From Candidatus Zipacnadia bacterium (lineage in GTDB: Bacteria; Armatimonadota; Zipacnadia; Zipacnadales; UBA5352), in NCBI GenBank assembly GCA_029820915.1, contig JALGUI010000020.1:1-15779 (forward strand): a DNA stretch of 15,779 nt. Reading direction: 5' to 3'. Of the stretch, positions 1-6,229 are shown piece after piece. The notes under the pieces were generated by a model. It was given only the letters and a program-made list of their open reading frames with translations. It was not told the DNA's origin and ran no database searches. Made by a program: the position numbers and the translations under genes. Every line of letters starts with the position of its first letter. Position 1 is the first letter of the stretch.

Positions 1-881
1 CCACCGTAGTAGGCCTGGATCGGGCCGTAGTCGTAGTGATCGAAGGCCGCCCGCTCGGTCGCAGTGCCGTTGCGCATGGCCTCGATCATCTCCAACACCT
101 GGCCCTGCCAGCTTCCGCACACGTAGTTGTCGTGCCTGTCCGTGAAGACCGAGTAGACGTTGTTCCAGAAGCCCGCGGGCGCGACGTAGGTCGGCCAGCT
201 TGCGTCCACCGGCCCGCCGCCCAGCGCCTGGAAACGCTGCAGGATGTGGCTGAGCGCCTCCTGCCGGGTCATCGTCTGGGCCTTGGCGGGGCCCTGGACC
301 GCGATGACCACGGTCCGCGACACCTGCCCGCTGTCCTCGTCCTCCTCTGAGGTGCCGCCGGGCGCCTGGCGCACGAAGTGGAACCGCACCTGCCCGCTCA
401 CCGTGATGGTGTAGGTGCCGAGCTGGTCGGGCGCGGTCCAGATGACACGCTCCTGCACCTGGTCGGCCGCGCTGAGCGCGCCCTGGCCGCCGATGTTCCA
501 GGTGTACGTCTCGTCGGTGACGGTCCACTCGCCGCGGCCGAAGAAAGCCTCGGTCTGAACCGCGTATGCCATGCGGTCGAAGCCCTGGACCTCGATGGTG
601 GTGTTTGGTCCGGTGTTGGCGTAGGTCTCCGGCCACATCATGTAGGCCCTGCGCCCGCCGACGACCTTGGCGCGCAGGTTCACCGTCTGACCGGGCGCGA
701 CCGCCGCCAGCGGCTGGGTGGACGGTGCGGGCGGCCGCGCGTCGGGGCCCGCCTCGAGCTGCGCCCCGCCCACGGACACCGCGATCCAGTAGGGCGGCAG
801 CTCCTCCACCGCCCGGGCGCCGGTGGGCGCGACGGCGACGAGCAGCACCGCGACAAGCGCAGGGACAGACGCGAATCTCAT
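1..881 (-). CDS. Secreted Ig-like protein with C-terminal Cys-containing domain (3' end outside window)
   Basis: The frame is open from an ATG at 881 to the window edge, giving 293 residues with no stop; the C-terminus is missing. A strong Shine-Dalgarno (GGAGGAGGAG, 888-897) lies 6 nt before the ATG. Residues 1-24 form a signal peptide (MRFASVPALVAVLLVAVAPTGARA), so export is expected. Residues about 60-170 look like a bacterial Ig-like beta-sandwich (TYTWNIGG, then WTAPDQLGTYTITVSG). An acidic linker (SEEDEDSG, 178-185) follows. A second region begins near 203 (TRQEALSHILQRF) and contains NYVCGSWQGQVLEMI, with Cys255 at the head of a predicted helix. That layout recalls cysteine-peptidase or transglutaminase-like folds, but the expected downstream His/Asp lies outside the window, so no activity can be assigned. 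The gene follows the stalk-domain gene on the same strand across a 90-bp gap holding a palindrome. I do not recognise the family. Confidence 0.8.
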   Translation of the reverse strand, partial: MRFASVPALVAVLLVAVAPTGARAVEELPPYWIAVSVGGAQLEAGPDARPPAPSTQPLAAVAPGQTVNLRAKVVGGRRAYMMWPETYANTGPNTTIEVQGFDRMAYAVQTEAFFGRGEWTVTDETYTWNIGGQGALSAADQVQERVIWTAPDQLGTYTITVSGQVRFHFVRQAPGGTSEEDEDSGQVSRTVVIAVQGPAKAQTMTRQEALSHILQRFQALGGGPVDASWPTYVAPAGFWNNVYSVFTDRHDNYVCGSWQGQVLEMIEAMRNGTATERAAFDHYDYGPIQAYYG

Positions 882-913
882 CGCTCACTCCTCCTCCACA
901 CGCGTGACAACTC

Positions 914-945
914 GCGGGCCATCGGCGCGCGCGCCGATGGCCCGC
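914..945 (-). terminator. Perfect 32-bp palindrome, probable terminator
   Basis: Two 16-nt arms (GCGGGCCATCGGCGCG and its exact complement) meet with no spacer, so an RNA hairpin would lose a few central pairs to its loop. It lies 26 nt past the stop of the stalk-domain gene and upstream of the next minus-strand gene. There is no T-run on either side, so a rho-independent terminator is likely but not classical. It could also be a protein-binding site or an mRNA 3'-end stabiliser. Confidence 0.6.
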
Positions 946-971
946 AATCGCTTCGGGGTCGGCCCGCGACC

Positions 972-1724
972 TCAGCGGTAGGCCGTGACGCTCACCGGGT
1001 CGGAGACCTGTCCGCCGACCTCATAGTAGGCCTTGATGATGTAGTACAGCGGCTTCGTGATGTTGGCGGGCAGCGTCGGCGCGGCGATGGCGAAGTGCCA
1101 GTTCCCGTCGGCCGGCACCGCATGGCGGATGCCGGGCACCACCCGCAGCAGGTCGTGCTCCGCCTGGCCACGCACCTCAGTCTCCAGGATGAGCATCGAG
1201 CCGCCCGGCGCCGTCCCGTATACCTCGATGCGCGGGCCGATGGTCGCGCCCTCCTGCGGGCTCGTGATGCGCAGCGGCATGCCCGTGCCGCCGCCGGGCG
1301 CACCCGTGTCGCCCGGCCCCGTGGCCTCGCCGCGGATCAGCAGCGTGAGGCCGATGGTCGGCAGGTCGATGTGGTCGCCCATGTACTCGACCCTCTCGCC
1401 CAGTGCCTCCGCCGCGAAGCGCAGCGGGATGTAGGTCCGTCCGCTGAAGATGCGCGGCGGCACGTCCAGGTAGTGCACCGCGCCGTTGACGTGGGCGGTC
1501 TGCGAGTTAGCCTGCATGACGATGTTCATGGCCGGCGCCGTGATGGTCACCGTCTGCGTGCCGCCCTCCCAGCCCACCTGCGCGCCGTAGGTCTCGAATA
1601 TCCCCCGTAGCGGGACCAGCAGGCGCCCGTTCTCCTCGATCCGGTCGATCCACATGTACTGCTCGGCGCAGACCATCGTCGCGGTCAACGCCAGCATGAT
1701 CAGAACCACCACACAGGTCCTCAT
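972..1724 (-). CDS. Secreted stalk-domain protein (copper amine oxidase N-terminal-like) with C-terminal Ig-like domain
   Basis: The 250-residue product starts with a signal peptide (MRTCVVVLIMLALTATMVCA, 1-20). Residues about 25-122 match the copper amine oxidase N-terminal (stalk) domain pattern: ENGRLLVPLRGIFETYGAQVGWEGG, then a beta-repeat, then GRTYIPLRFAAEALGERVEY. In this family the domain is a non-catalytic module of cell-surface proteins in Firmicutes, Armatimonadota and others. A Gly/Pro linker (133-149) leads to a beta-sandwich (150-250; PLRITSPQEGATIG... VYGTAP) resembling Gmad2-type spore/surface Ig-like domains. No oxidase catalytic domain, copper ligands or topaquinone motif is present, so it is not an amine oxidase. 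Start ATG at 1724 is chosen because it begins the signal peptide; the ribosome-binding site is weak. It probably acts outside the cytoplasmic membrane as a binding or structural protein. It is followed on the same strand by another exported protein. Confidence 0.85.
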   Translation of the reverse strand: MRTCVVVLIMLALTATMVCAEQYMWIDRIEENGRLLVPLRGIFETYGAQVGWEGGTQTVTITAPAMNIVMQANSQTAHVNGAVHYLDVPPRIFSGRTYIPLRFAAEALGERVEYMGDHIDLPTIGLTLLIRGEATGPGDTGAPGGGTGMPLRITSPQEGATIGPRIEVYGTAPGGSMLILETEVRGQAEHDLLRVVPGIRHAVPADGNWHFAIAAPTLPANITKPLYYIIKAYYEVGGQVSDPVSVTAYR

Positions 1725-1873
1725 TCTGCCGCACCGCCCTCTCGGCGTAATTGTGAGCCACCATCCGTGTCACTCTTCGCCGGTGCGCGGACGTACTCCT
1801 GCCCGCCACGCAGGTGCGCGCCGGGCGCCGGGGAAACCCAGAGCCGACAGTCACGCAGACTCGACCGTACTCA

Positions 1874-1881
1874 AAGGGAGG
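1874..1881 (+). promoter_or_regulatory. Ribosome-binding site deciding the creatininase start
   Basis: AAGGGAGG is close to the Shine-Dalgarno consensus and sits 8 nt before the ATG at 1890. The earlier in-frame ATG at 1767 has no comparable site, and its extension is low-complexity Arg/Pro/Ala-rich. Confidence 0.7.
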
Positions 1882-1889
1882 CCGGGGCC

Positions 1890-2684
1890 ATGTCCGAGGC
1901 CCTCATCTGGGAGCACATGACCGTCAAGGAGGTGCGCGACGCGATGGCGGCGGGGACGCGCACCATCCTGGTGCCGCTGGGCGTCACCGAGCAGCACGGC
2001 TACCACCTGCCGCTGCGCACCGACTGCTACAACGCCGAGGAGATCAGCCGGCGGGCCGCCGAGCGCACGGGCTGCTTCGTCGCGCCCACGCTCGCCTACA
2101 CCTACTCCGGAGGCGAACTGCCCGGCACCATCAACGTCAGCCCGCACGTGGTCACGCAGATCATCGTCGAGATCCTGCAGTCGCTGTGCCTGCAGGGGCT
2201 GGAGAACATCATCCTGGTGCTCGGCCACGGCGGCAGCGAGAACGACCGCGCGACGCAGGAGGCCGCCGAGATCTTCCTGCGCGATAACCCGCACTACCAC
2301 GATCGCACCATCGCGGTCTTCCGCTTCTGGAAGAACTCCGAGATGTGCGATCGGGCCTTCGCCGAGGGCGACTTCCACTCGGGCTGGTTCGAGACGTCGC
2401 TGATCCTCTACTGGGCTCCCCACGAGGTGCGCGAGGAGTACGTCCTCGACGAGCCCGAGATCGTGCGGATGATGCGCGAGGACCAGGATGCGTACCAGGT
2501 GCGCACCAGGAACGTGGACCACGAACTCGTGGTCCCGGCCATCCGCCAGCACCCGGCCATCAAGGTCGGCGTCATGGGCGAGCCGGAGCGGGCGACGGCG
2601 GAGCTGGGGCGGCAGATCTCCGACGAGGCCGTCGAGTCGCTGGTGGAGCTGATCGAGGCGATGGAGGGCGGGGGAGAGGGCTGA
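1890..2684 (+). CDS. Creatininase-family metal-dependent amidohydrolase
   Basis: A 264-residue cytoplasmic protein of the creatinine amidohydrolase family, which hydrolyses cyclic or linear amides with a two-metal centre. Metal-ligand positions are visible: Glu34 and His36 in PLGVTEQHGYHLP, Asp45 in RTDC and His113 in GHGGSEND. The family's HxGxxET motif appears as DFHSGWFETS (161-170; His163, Glu168), and GELPGTINVS (75-84) matches the conserved FPGT loop. Length fits the family (about 240-270). The frame is open 41 codons further upstream, but I chose the ATG at 1890 because GGGAGG (1876-1881) sits 8 nt before it and the family begins with a short W-x-x-M/L segment (LIWEHMTVKEV). The substrate is unknown: family members act on creatinine, on formamides in cofactor synthesis and in mycofactocin maturation. 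No mycofactocin or creatine genes are nearby, so I give no symbol. It ends in a hairpin shared with convergent hsp20. Confidence 0.88.
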   Translation: MSEALIWEHMTVKEVRDAMAAGTRTILVPLGVTEQHGYHLPLRTDCYNAEEISRRAAERTGCFVAPTLAYTYSGGELPGTINVSPHVVTQIIVEILQSLCLQGLENIILVLGHGGSENDRATQEAAEIFLRDNPHYHDRTIAVFRFWKNSEMCDRAFAEGDFHSGWFETSLILYWAPHEVREEYVLDEPEIVRMMREDQDAYQVRTRNVDHELVVPAIRQHPAIKVGVMGEPERATAELGRQISDEAVESLVELIEAMEGGGEG

Positions 2685-2706
2685 GCCGTGGCGACCGTAC
2701 ACCGCG

Positions 2707-2735
2707 GCGGCGCGGCCCGGGTGGGGCCGCGCCGC
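2707..2735. terminator. Bidirectional hairpin between creatininase and hsp20
   Basis: A 12-bp perfect GC stem (GCGGCGCGGCCC, 2707-2718, pairing with 2724-2735) encloses a 5-nt loop. It stands between two convergent stop codons (2684 and 2763) and could end transcription from both sides. No T-run is present, as is common in GC-rich genomes. Confidence 0.7.
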
Positions 2736-2762
2736 TGCGACTGTGCTGCGTGACAGGGCTCG

Positions 2763-3212
2763 CTACTCCACCTCGATGCTCTTGCCGACCTCCTCGGGCG
2801 CGACCGCCTTCTTCGCCCGGATCTCGAGGACGCCGTCGCTGAGGGTGGCCGAGACCTGCTCCTCGTCCACGTGCGTGGGCAGCGGCAGGCGCCGCGCCCA
2901 GGTGCCGTAGCGCAGCTCGCGGCGGAAGTAGCCGTCCTCGTCGATCTCCTCCTCGCGTCGGGTCTCCGCGCGAATCGTGACGCAGTTCTCCTGGATGTTG
3001 ACGTCGAGGTCCTCCTTCTTCACGCCCGGAAGCTGGGCCTTGACCACGACCTCGTCGTCGCCCTCGTACACGTCCACGGCGGGGCCGTACTCGGCTTCCT
3101 CCGACAGCTCGGCCGGCAAGCCTACGAGCCGGTCCAGTTCGTCGAAGAGGTCATGGACGCGCATTATGGGCCTGCTGAGCATCGGTTGGTGTCGCCACCG
3201 TAACAGAGACAT
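2763..3212 (-). CDS. Hsp20 / alpha-crystallin small heat-shock protein
   Basis: The 149-residue product is an ATP-independent holdase chaperone that binds unfolding proteins in the cytoplasm and forms oligomers. The N-terminal arm (1-43) contains LSRPIMRVHDLFDELDRLVG. The alpha-crystallin domain spans about 44-137: PAVDVYEGDDEVVVKAQLPGVKKEDLDV, then YFRRELRYGTWARRLPLP, then the hallmark ATLSDGVLEI (122-131). A C-terminal I-x-V motif (Ile146-Glu-Val148) is the oligomerisation anchor expected in the family. Start ATG at 3212 is supported by AGGAGGAG (3218-3225). Upstream is a near-consensus housekeeping promoter with an adjacent palindrome, suggesting repressor control rather than an alternative sigma factor. 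Length and domain order are typical. It is transcribed alone, convergent with the creatininase gene. Confidence 0.96.
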   Translation of the reverse strand: MSLLRWRHQPMLSRPIMRVHDLFDELDRLVGLPAELSEEAEYGPAVDVYEGDDEVVVKAQLPGVKKEDLDVNIQENCVTIRAETRREEEIDEDGYFRRELRYGTWARRLPLPTHVDEEQVSATLSDGVLEIRAKKAVAPEEVGKSIEVE

Positions 3213-3252
3213 CGGAACTCCTCCTGAGAGACGTGCTGGTTTTCTCGACCAT

Positions 3253-3281
3253 AGTATAGCATGTCACGCCATCCATGTAAA
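3253..3281 (-). promoter_or_regulatory. Sigma-70-type promoter of hsp20
   Basis: Reading the minus strand, -35 TTTACA (3276-3281; 5 of 6 consensus bases) is followed by a 17-bp spacer and -10 TATACT (3253-3258; 5 of 6). TGC directly before the -10 gives an extended -10 element. The expected start of transcription is near 3246, leaving a leader of about 34 nt with AGGAGGAG ahead of the ATG. The AT-rich stretch stands out against its GC-rich surroundings. Confidence 0.85.
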
Positions 3282-3286
3282 GAGCT

Positions 3287-3303
3287 TGATAGTAATACTA
3301 TCA
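3287..3303. promoter_or_regulatory. 17-bp palindrome upstream of the hsp20 -35 box (candidate operator)
   Basis: TGATAGTA and TACTATCA form perfect 8-bp arms around one central base. The site ends 5 bp before the -35 box. It is neither the CIRCE nor the HAIR heat-shock element in sequence. The -10 region (ATAGTATAG, 3251-3259) repeats part of the same half-site, as if a second weaker site overlapped the promoter. A dimeric regulator is the simplest reading; its identity is unknown. Confidence 0.55.
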
Positions 3304-3491
3304 GACCTATTGCTCGATGCGATTGACTCTTGGCCGCCGTGACGGTCCGGGCCCTCGCCGGCGTCTCGCGCCCGGCGAGCGGGAGCCCCGACAGAGCGAT
3401 GCCGGTGTGAGGAAGCCACTGCGGCATCCCGACGCGTGCGCCCGAGATAGCACTTCACACACGGCCGCTGTCGTTGGCCTTCGCCGTTGTG

Positions 3492-3530
3492 CCCCTCGCG
3501 CCCTCGCGAGGGGGTCGCCCGAAGGGCGAC
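3492..3530. repeat. Two abutting hairpins
   Basis: The first has arms CCCCTCGCG and CGCGAGGGG (9-bp stem, 4-nt loop, 3492-3513). The second begins at the next base: GTCGCCC, GAA, GGGCGAC (7-bp stem, 3-nt loop, 3514-3530). Back-to-back stable stems suggest a structured transcript, a terminator pair or an intergenic repeat element; there is no T-run. Confidence 0.5.
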
Positions 3531-3610
3531 TGCCGTCGGCGGTTGTCGTTGGGGCTATGCGTTACCCGCATCTCGGGTGCGGCCGGATGCTGCCGGACAT
3601 CGCGTACCCC

Positions 3611-3639
3611 TTGCACGAGCCGTCGCGAAGGTGTACCAT
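3611..3639 (+). promoter_or_regulatory. Possible promoter of the beta-barrel gene
   Basis: TTGCAC (3611-3616) and TACCAT (3634-3639) are separated by exactly 17 bp, each a partial match to the housekeeping -35 and -10 boxes. If real, transcription would start near 3646, at the foot of the 3644-3662 hairpin, giving a leader over 200 nt long. Matches of this quality also occur by chance. Confidence 0.3.
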
Positions 3640-3854
3640 GTTGGGGCGGCGGACCGCCGCCCGGGGGCAGCGGAACGCGCCTCACGCCGGGGCGGCCGCC
3701 ACGCGTCCGCCATCAGGACACAGCCCGTGAGGGTCTCTCTCGACGGACTCTCGTGGAAATAGACGAAACAATCTCACCCGCTCAGGTGTCTACCTAGTCG
3801 CCGGTGCAGGGGTGGCGTGGATCCGTGCCATCCATCACAGAGCGATCATGGCTT

Positions 3855-3887
3855 ACCTGTGGACTGATTCGATGCTGAACCACAGGT
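3855..3887 (+). promoter_or_regulatory. Hairpin enclosing a candidate start codon
   Basis: ACCTGTGG (3855-3862) pairs perfectly with CCACAGGT (3880-3887) around a 17-nt loop. The loop contains the ATG at 3872 that begins the predicted signal peptide of the beta-barrel protein. In mRNA this would place the start codon in a loop flanked by an 8-bp stem, which could tune translation. Confidence 0.45.
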
Positions 3888-6037
3888 CACTCACAGTCGG
3901 GGCCACCATCGCGATCCTGCTGGGCATTGCCACGTGCTGGGCCCAGGAGGGCGGTGGCGGTGACACGTTCTTCATCGAGAGCATAAGGCCGACCGAGAGC
4001 ATCGTGCCGACGTCCGCGGACGGCGGTGCGATGTTCCCGCACGCCAACGACTACGAGATCGACCTGCGCCTGCCCTCGGGGCTGTCGCTGCACCGCTCCT
4101 TCGAGCGCAACGAGATCGACTACGGTGGGGTCGTCTTCGACACCGGCATCGCGGAAATCATCAGCACCGGCGCCACCATCTCGCTGGGCTCGCACACCGC
4201 CATGAACTTCACCCAGGATGAGCGCCACGTCACGGACGTGTTCACGGACATGCTCGAGGAGCGCACCGTGACGGGGATGCAGTTCGAGCAGGGCTTTGGC
4301 GGTGGCGGCAGCGCCGGCGCGCTGTCTCTCACCCGGGCGCTGCAGACCGATCGCAAGCGGGGCCAGGATGATCTGCGCACCGTTATCCAGGGCGCCCAAC
4401 TCAACACCGGGCTCGGATCCGGCGCGCGTCTGAGCGCCGCGTTCACCGAGCGCCAGTCGGAGGAGTCGCTCACCCGGCTGCTGGAGACCGGCTACCGCGC
4501 GGACCTGCGCATGGCGCTGTCGGGCGGCGAGGGCCAAGCCTACTACGACTACCTCGAGCGGCTGGTGGAGGGCCACAGCCTGGAGACGCGGCAGATCGAC
4601 CTGGTCGCGCCCTTCGCGATTACCGGTGGGACGCTCAGCGCCGAGCACCACCTGCGCGAACAGATCACGGACGCCCAGACCAAGACCGAGCGCAGGAGCA
4701 GCTTCGCGGTCCCGCTCGACCTGGTCTGGTCGGGCGCGCGGGCGAGCTATGTCGAGGAGGCCAAGCTCACCGACGGCAGCGGGGACGAGAAGAGCGTGCT
4801 GTCCTTCACGGCCCCCATGCAGTTGTTCGGCCACGACACCACCCTCGAACACATCGCCAGCGAGACCATTCGCGGCACGAACTGGCAGGAGCAGCAGATC
4901 TTCCGACTGTCGGCCCAGTTCGCCGGCAGCGTCGGCCTCCTGGAGCAGACCGACACGCTCACGCCATCGGGCGACGACGTTCAGCGCCACAGTCGCCTGC
5001 GCATCCAGTCGCCCTCGATCCGCCTCGCGCGCGCCATGAGCGTGTCGGCGGGCCAGGTGCGGGACGAGGTCGGCGGCGAGTGGACCGGGCGCGTGTCGCA
5101 CATCGCCCTGAACTTCGAGCCCTTCGAGCCGATGGATGTGGCCGCCCGCTACACGCTCCATGATCGGCCCGACGGGCCGACCACCGAGGACCGCGATGTG
5201 CGGACCGTATTGGCGCTGTTGCCCAGCATCGACCTGCGCGGCAGCATCACCGAGCAGGAGCAGGTGGAAGGCTCACCCATCATCCTCCGGCACATGGAGT
5301 TGCAGCGCAACAGACAGAGCGACACCGATGTCGATGTGCGCGTGGGCTACAACTCCTACGGCGCCCAGGAGACGGAGACGGCCACCGCGATGCTCGCCCA
5401 GCTCAGCGTCGGGCAGGACACCTCGCTGGGGCTTCACGCCACGTACACCGAGTACGATGAGAAGAAGATGCTGCCACTGGCCGAGCCGACGACGTCGGTG
5501 GAGCTGCGGGCCGGCGACCCGACGCGCCTTGGGATGCGCGCGGCCTTCACCGAACAGGCCAGCCGCCCCGCGCCCGAGCGGGCCCTGGGACTGGCTATGT
5601 CCGCCTTCGGGGGATCCCTGCGGTTCGATTTCATCAACAATCCGCTCGACCCGCGCGGCAAGTTAGTGATGCTCTCGGACGTCTACGAGCTGGCCTACAC
5701 CCGGACGGTCTTCGGCGGCGTGGGCATGGACCTGGGCTACCGCTACTTCCTGGCCGATGACGGTGAACTCGCCGACCACTTCTTCAAGCTTCGCCTCGAC
5801 GGCGGCCAGATCGAGCGTGGCGGCACGGTGGCGCTGTCGTACCTGTCCGGGCACTTCGTGCCCTACCCGCGATCGGGCGAGCCCTCGGCGTCGCTGCTCG
5901 ACATGACCTACGAGAAGCGCTGGCCGGGCGATGAAGGGCGCCTGACCCTGACGCTCTCTCGCGAGGAGGCGCCGGAGCTCAGCGTGGGCATCGACGACGA
6001 GGTCGAGGGCGAGGTCAAGTACGAGACGCGGTTCTGA
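3872..6037 (+). CDS. Predicted outer-membrane beta-barrel protein (unrecognised family)
   Basis: The 721-residue product begins with a signal peptide (MLNHRSLTVGATIAILLGIATCWA, cleavage expected after Ala24). A short Gly-rich and disordered stretch follows (to about residue 55). The rest is a long succession of amphipathic strands of about 10-14 residues alternating polar and hydrophobic positions, with repeated turns rich in Gly, Asp and Glu. The final residue is Phe (VKYETRF), the classical C-terminal signal for insertion by the BAM complex. There is no TonB box, plug domain or POTRA repeat that I can see, and no helix beyond the signal. Many strands carry Arg/Glu/Gln, so a wide barrel or one with a polar lumen is plausible. 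The frame is open to a GTG at 3812 and has another ATG at 3848; 3872 is chosen because it gives a compact signal peptide, but no start has a good Shine-Dalgarno. A strong terminator follows, so it is probably a single-gene unit. Transport role and substrate are unknown. Confidence 0.75.
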   Translation: MLNHRSLTVGATIAILLGIATCWAQEGGGGDTFFIESIRPTESIVPTSADGGAMFPHANDYEIDLRLPSGLSLHRSFERNEIDYGGVVFDTGIAEIISTGATISLGSHTAMNFTQDERHVTDVFTDMLEERTVTGMQFEQGFGGGGSAGALSLTRALQTDRKRGQDDLRTVIQGAQLNTGLGSGARLSAAFTERQSEESLTRLLETGYRADLRMALSGGEGQAYYDYLERLVEGHSLETRQIDLVAPFAITGGTLSAEHHLREQITDAQTKTERRSSFAVPLDLVWSGARASYVEEAKLTDGSGDEKSVLSFTAPMQLFGHDTTLEHIASETIRGTNWQEQQIFRLSAQFAGSVGLLEQTDTLTPSGDDVQRHSRLRIQSPSIRLARAMSVSAGQVRDEVGGEWTGRVSHIALNFEPFEPMDVAARYTLHDRPDGPTTEDRDVRTVLALLPSIDLRGSITEQEQVEGSPIILRHMELQRNRQSDTDVDVRVGYNSYGAQETETATAMLAQLSVGQDTSLGLHATYTEYDEKKMLPLAEPTTSVELRAGDPTRLGMRAAFTEQASRPAPERALGLAMSAFGGSLRFDFINNPLDPRGKLVMLSDVYELAYTRTVFGGVGMDLGYRYFLADDGELADHFFKLRLDGGQIERGGTVALSYLSGHFVPYPRSGEPSASLLDMTYEKRWPGDEGRLTLTLSREEAPELSVGIDDEVEGEVKYETRF

Positions 6038-6060
6038 TCCGCCCTGCACCGATGATCACG

Positions 6061-6091
6061 AGGGCCCGCCCCGGATGAGGGCGGGCCCTTT
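6061..6091 (+). terminator. Rho-independent terminator of the beta-barrel gene
   Basis: A 10-bp perfect stem (GGGCCCGCCC, 6062-6071, with 6079-6088) around a 7-nt loop is followed directly by TTTCAGTTT. The flanking A6061/T6089 extends the stem by one pair. It starts 24 nt after the stop codon. This is the most classical terminator in the window. Confidence 0.9.
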
Positions 6092-6229
6092 CAGTTTCGG
6101 CGCCCGCACAGCCACCGTGCCGCGCGTGGCGCAGGACGGCGCCCGGCCGACCGGCCGGCATCCTTGCAGGAATCGCCACGTCGGTGGGCGCATAGTAGGA
6201 TGCTGCCCGCACCGTCGAGGAGGGCTGCG

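Larger units (their letters stand above)
3304..3847. other. Hairpin-rich non-coding region of about 540 bp
   Basis: I find no convincing gene here: the open frames are low-complexity Arg/Pro/Ala-rich and none has a good start. The stretch holds several inverted repeats: 3354-3379 (8-bp stem), 3398-3428 (7 plus 3 bp), 3492-3513 (9 bp), 3514-3530 (7 bp) and 3644-3662 (7 bp). It separates the hsp20 promoter from the outer-membrane protein gene, so it likely contains that gene's promoter and leader. I see no match to tmRNA, RNase P RNA, SRP RNA or a riboswitch I know. Confidence 0.5.

Noticed and set aside
378..1610. Long plus-strand open frame opposite the two left-hand secreted genes
   Set aside because: It is low-complexity Arg/Gly/Ala/His-rich and antisense to genes with signal peptides and recognisable domains; long antisense frames are usual at this GC content.
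972..1724. Copper amine oxidase activity
   Set aside because: Only the non-catalytic N-terminal stalk-type domain is present; the protein is far too short and lacks the catalytic domain.
1749..1758. AATTGTGAGC, identical to half of the E. coli lac operator
   Set aside because: Only one half is present and no symmetric partner follows; a 10-nt match is expected by chance now and then and no LacI-type gene is nearby.
3287..3303. Palindrome as a CIRCE or HAIR heat-shock element
   Set aside because: CIRCE (TTAGCACTC-N9-GAGTGCTAA) and HAIR (CTTGAGT-N7-ACTCAAG) have different arms and spacing.
3760..3812. Possible riboswitch just before the beta-barrel gene
   Set aside because: Only a 4-bp stem (AGGT/ACCT) is visible and no known aptamer core such as GEMM or a cobalamin box is present.
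6164..6201. Promoter for the kinase gene (TTGCAG at 6164 and TAGGAT at 6196)
   Set aside because: The spacing is 26 bp, too long for a housekeeping promoter, and both boxes are imperfect.
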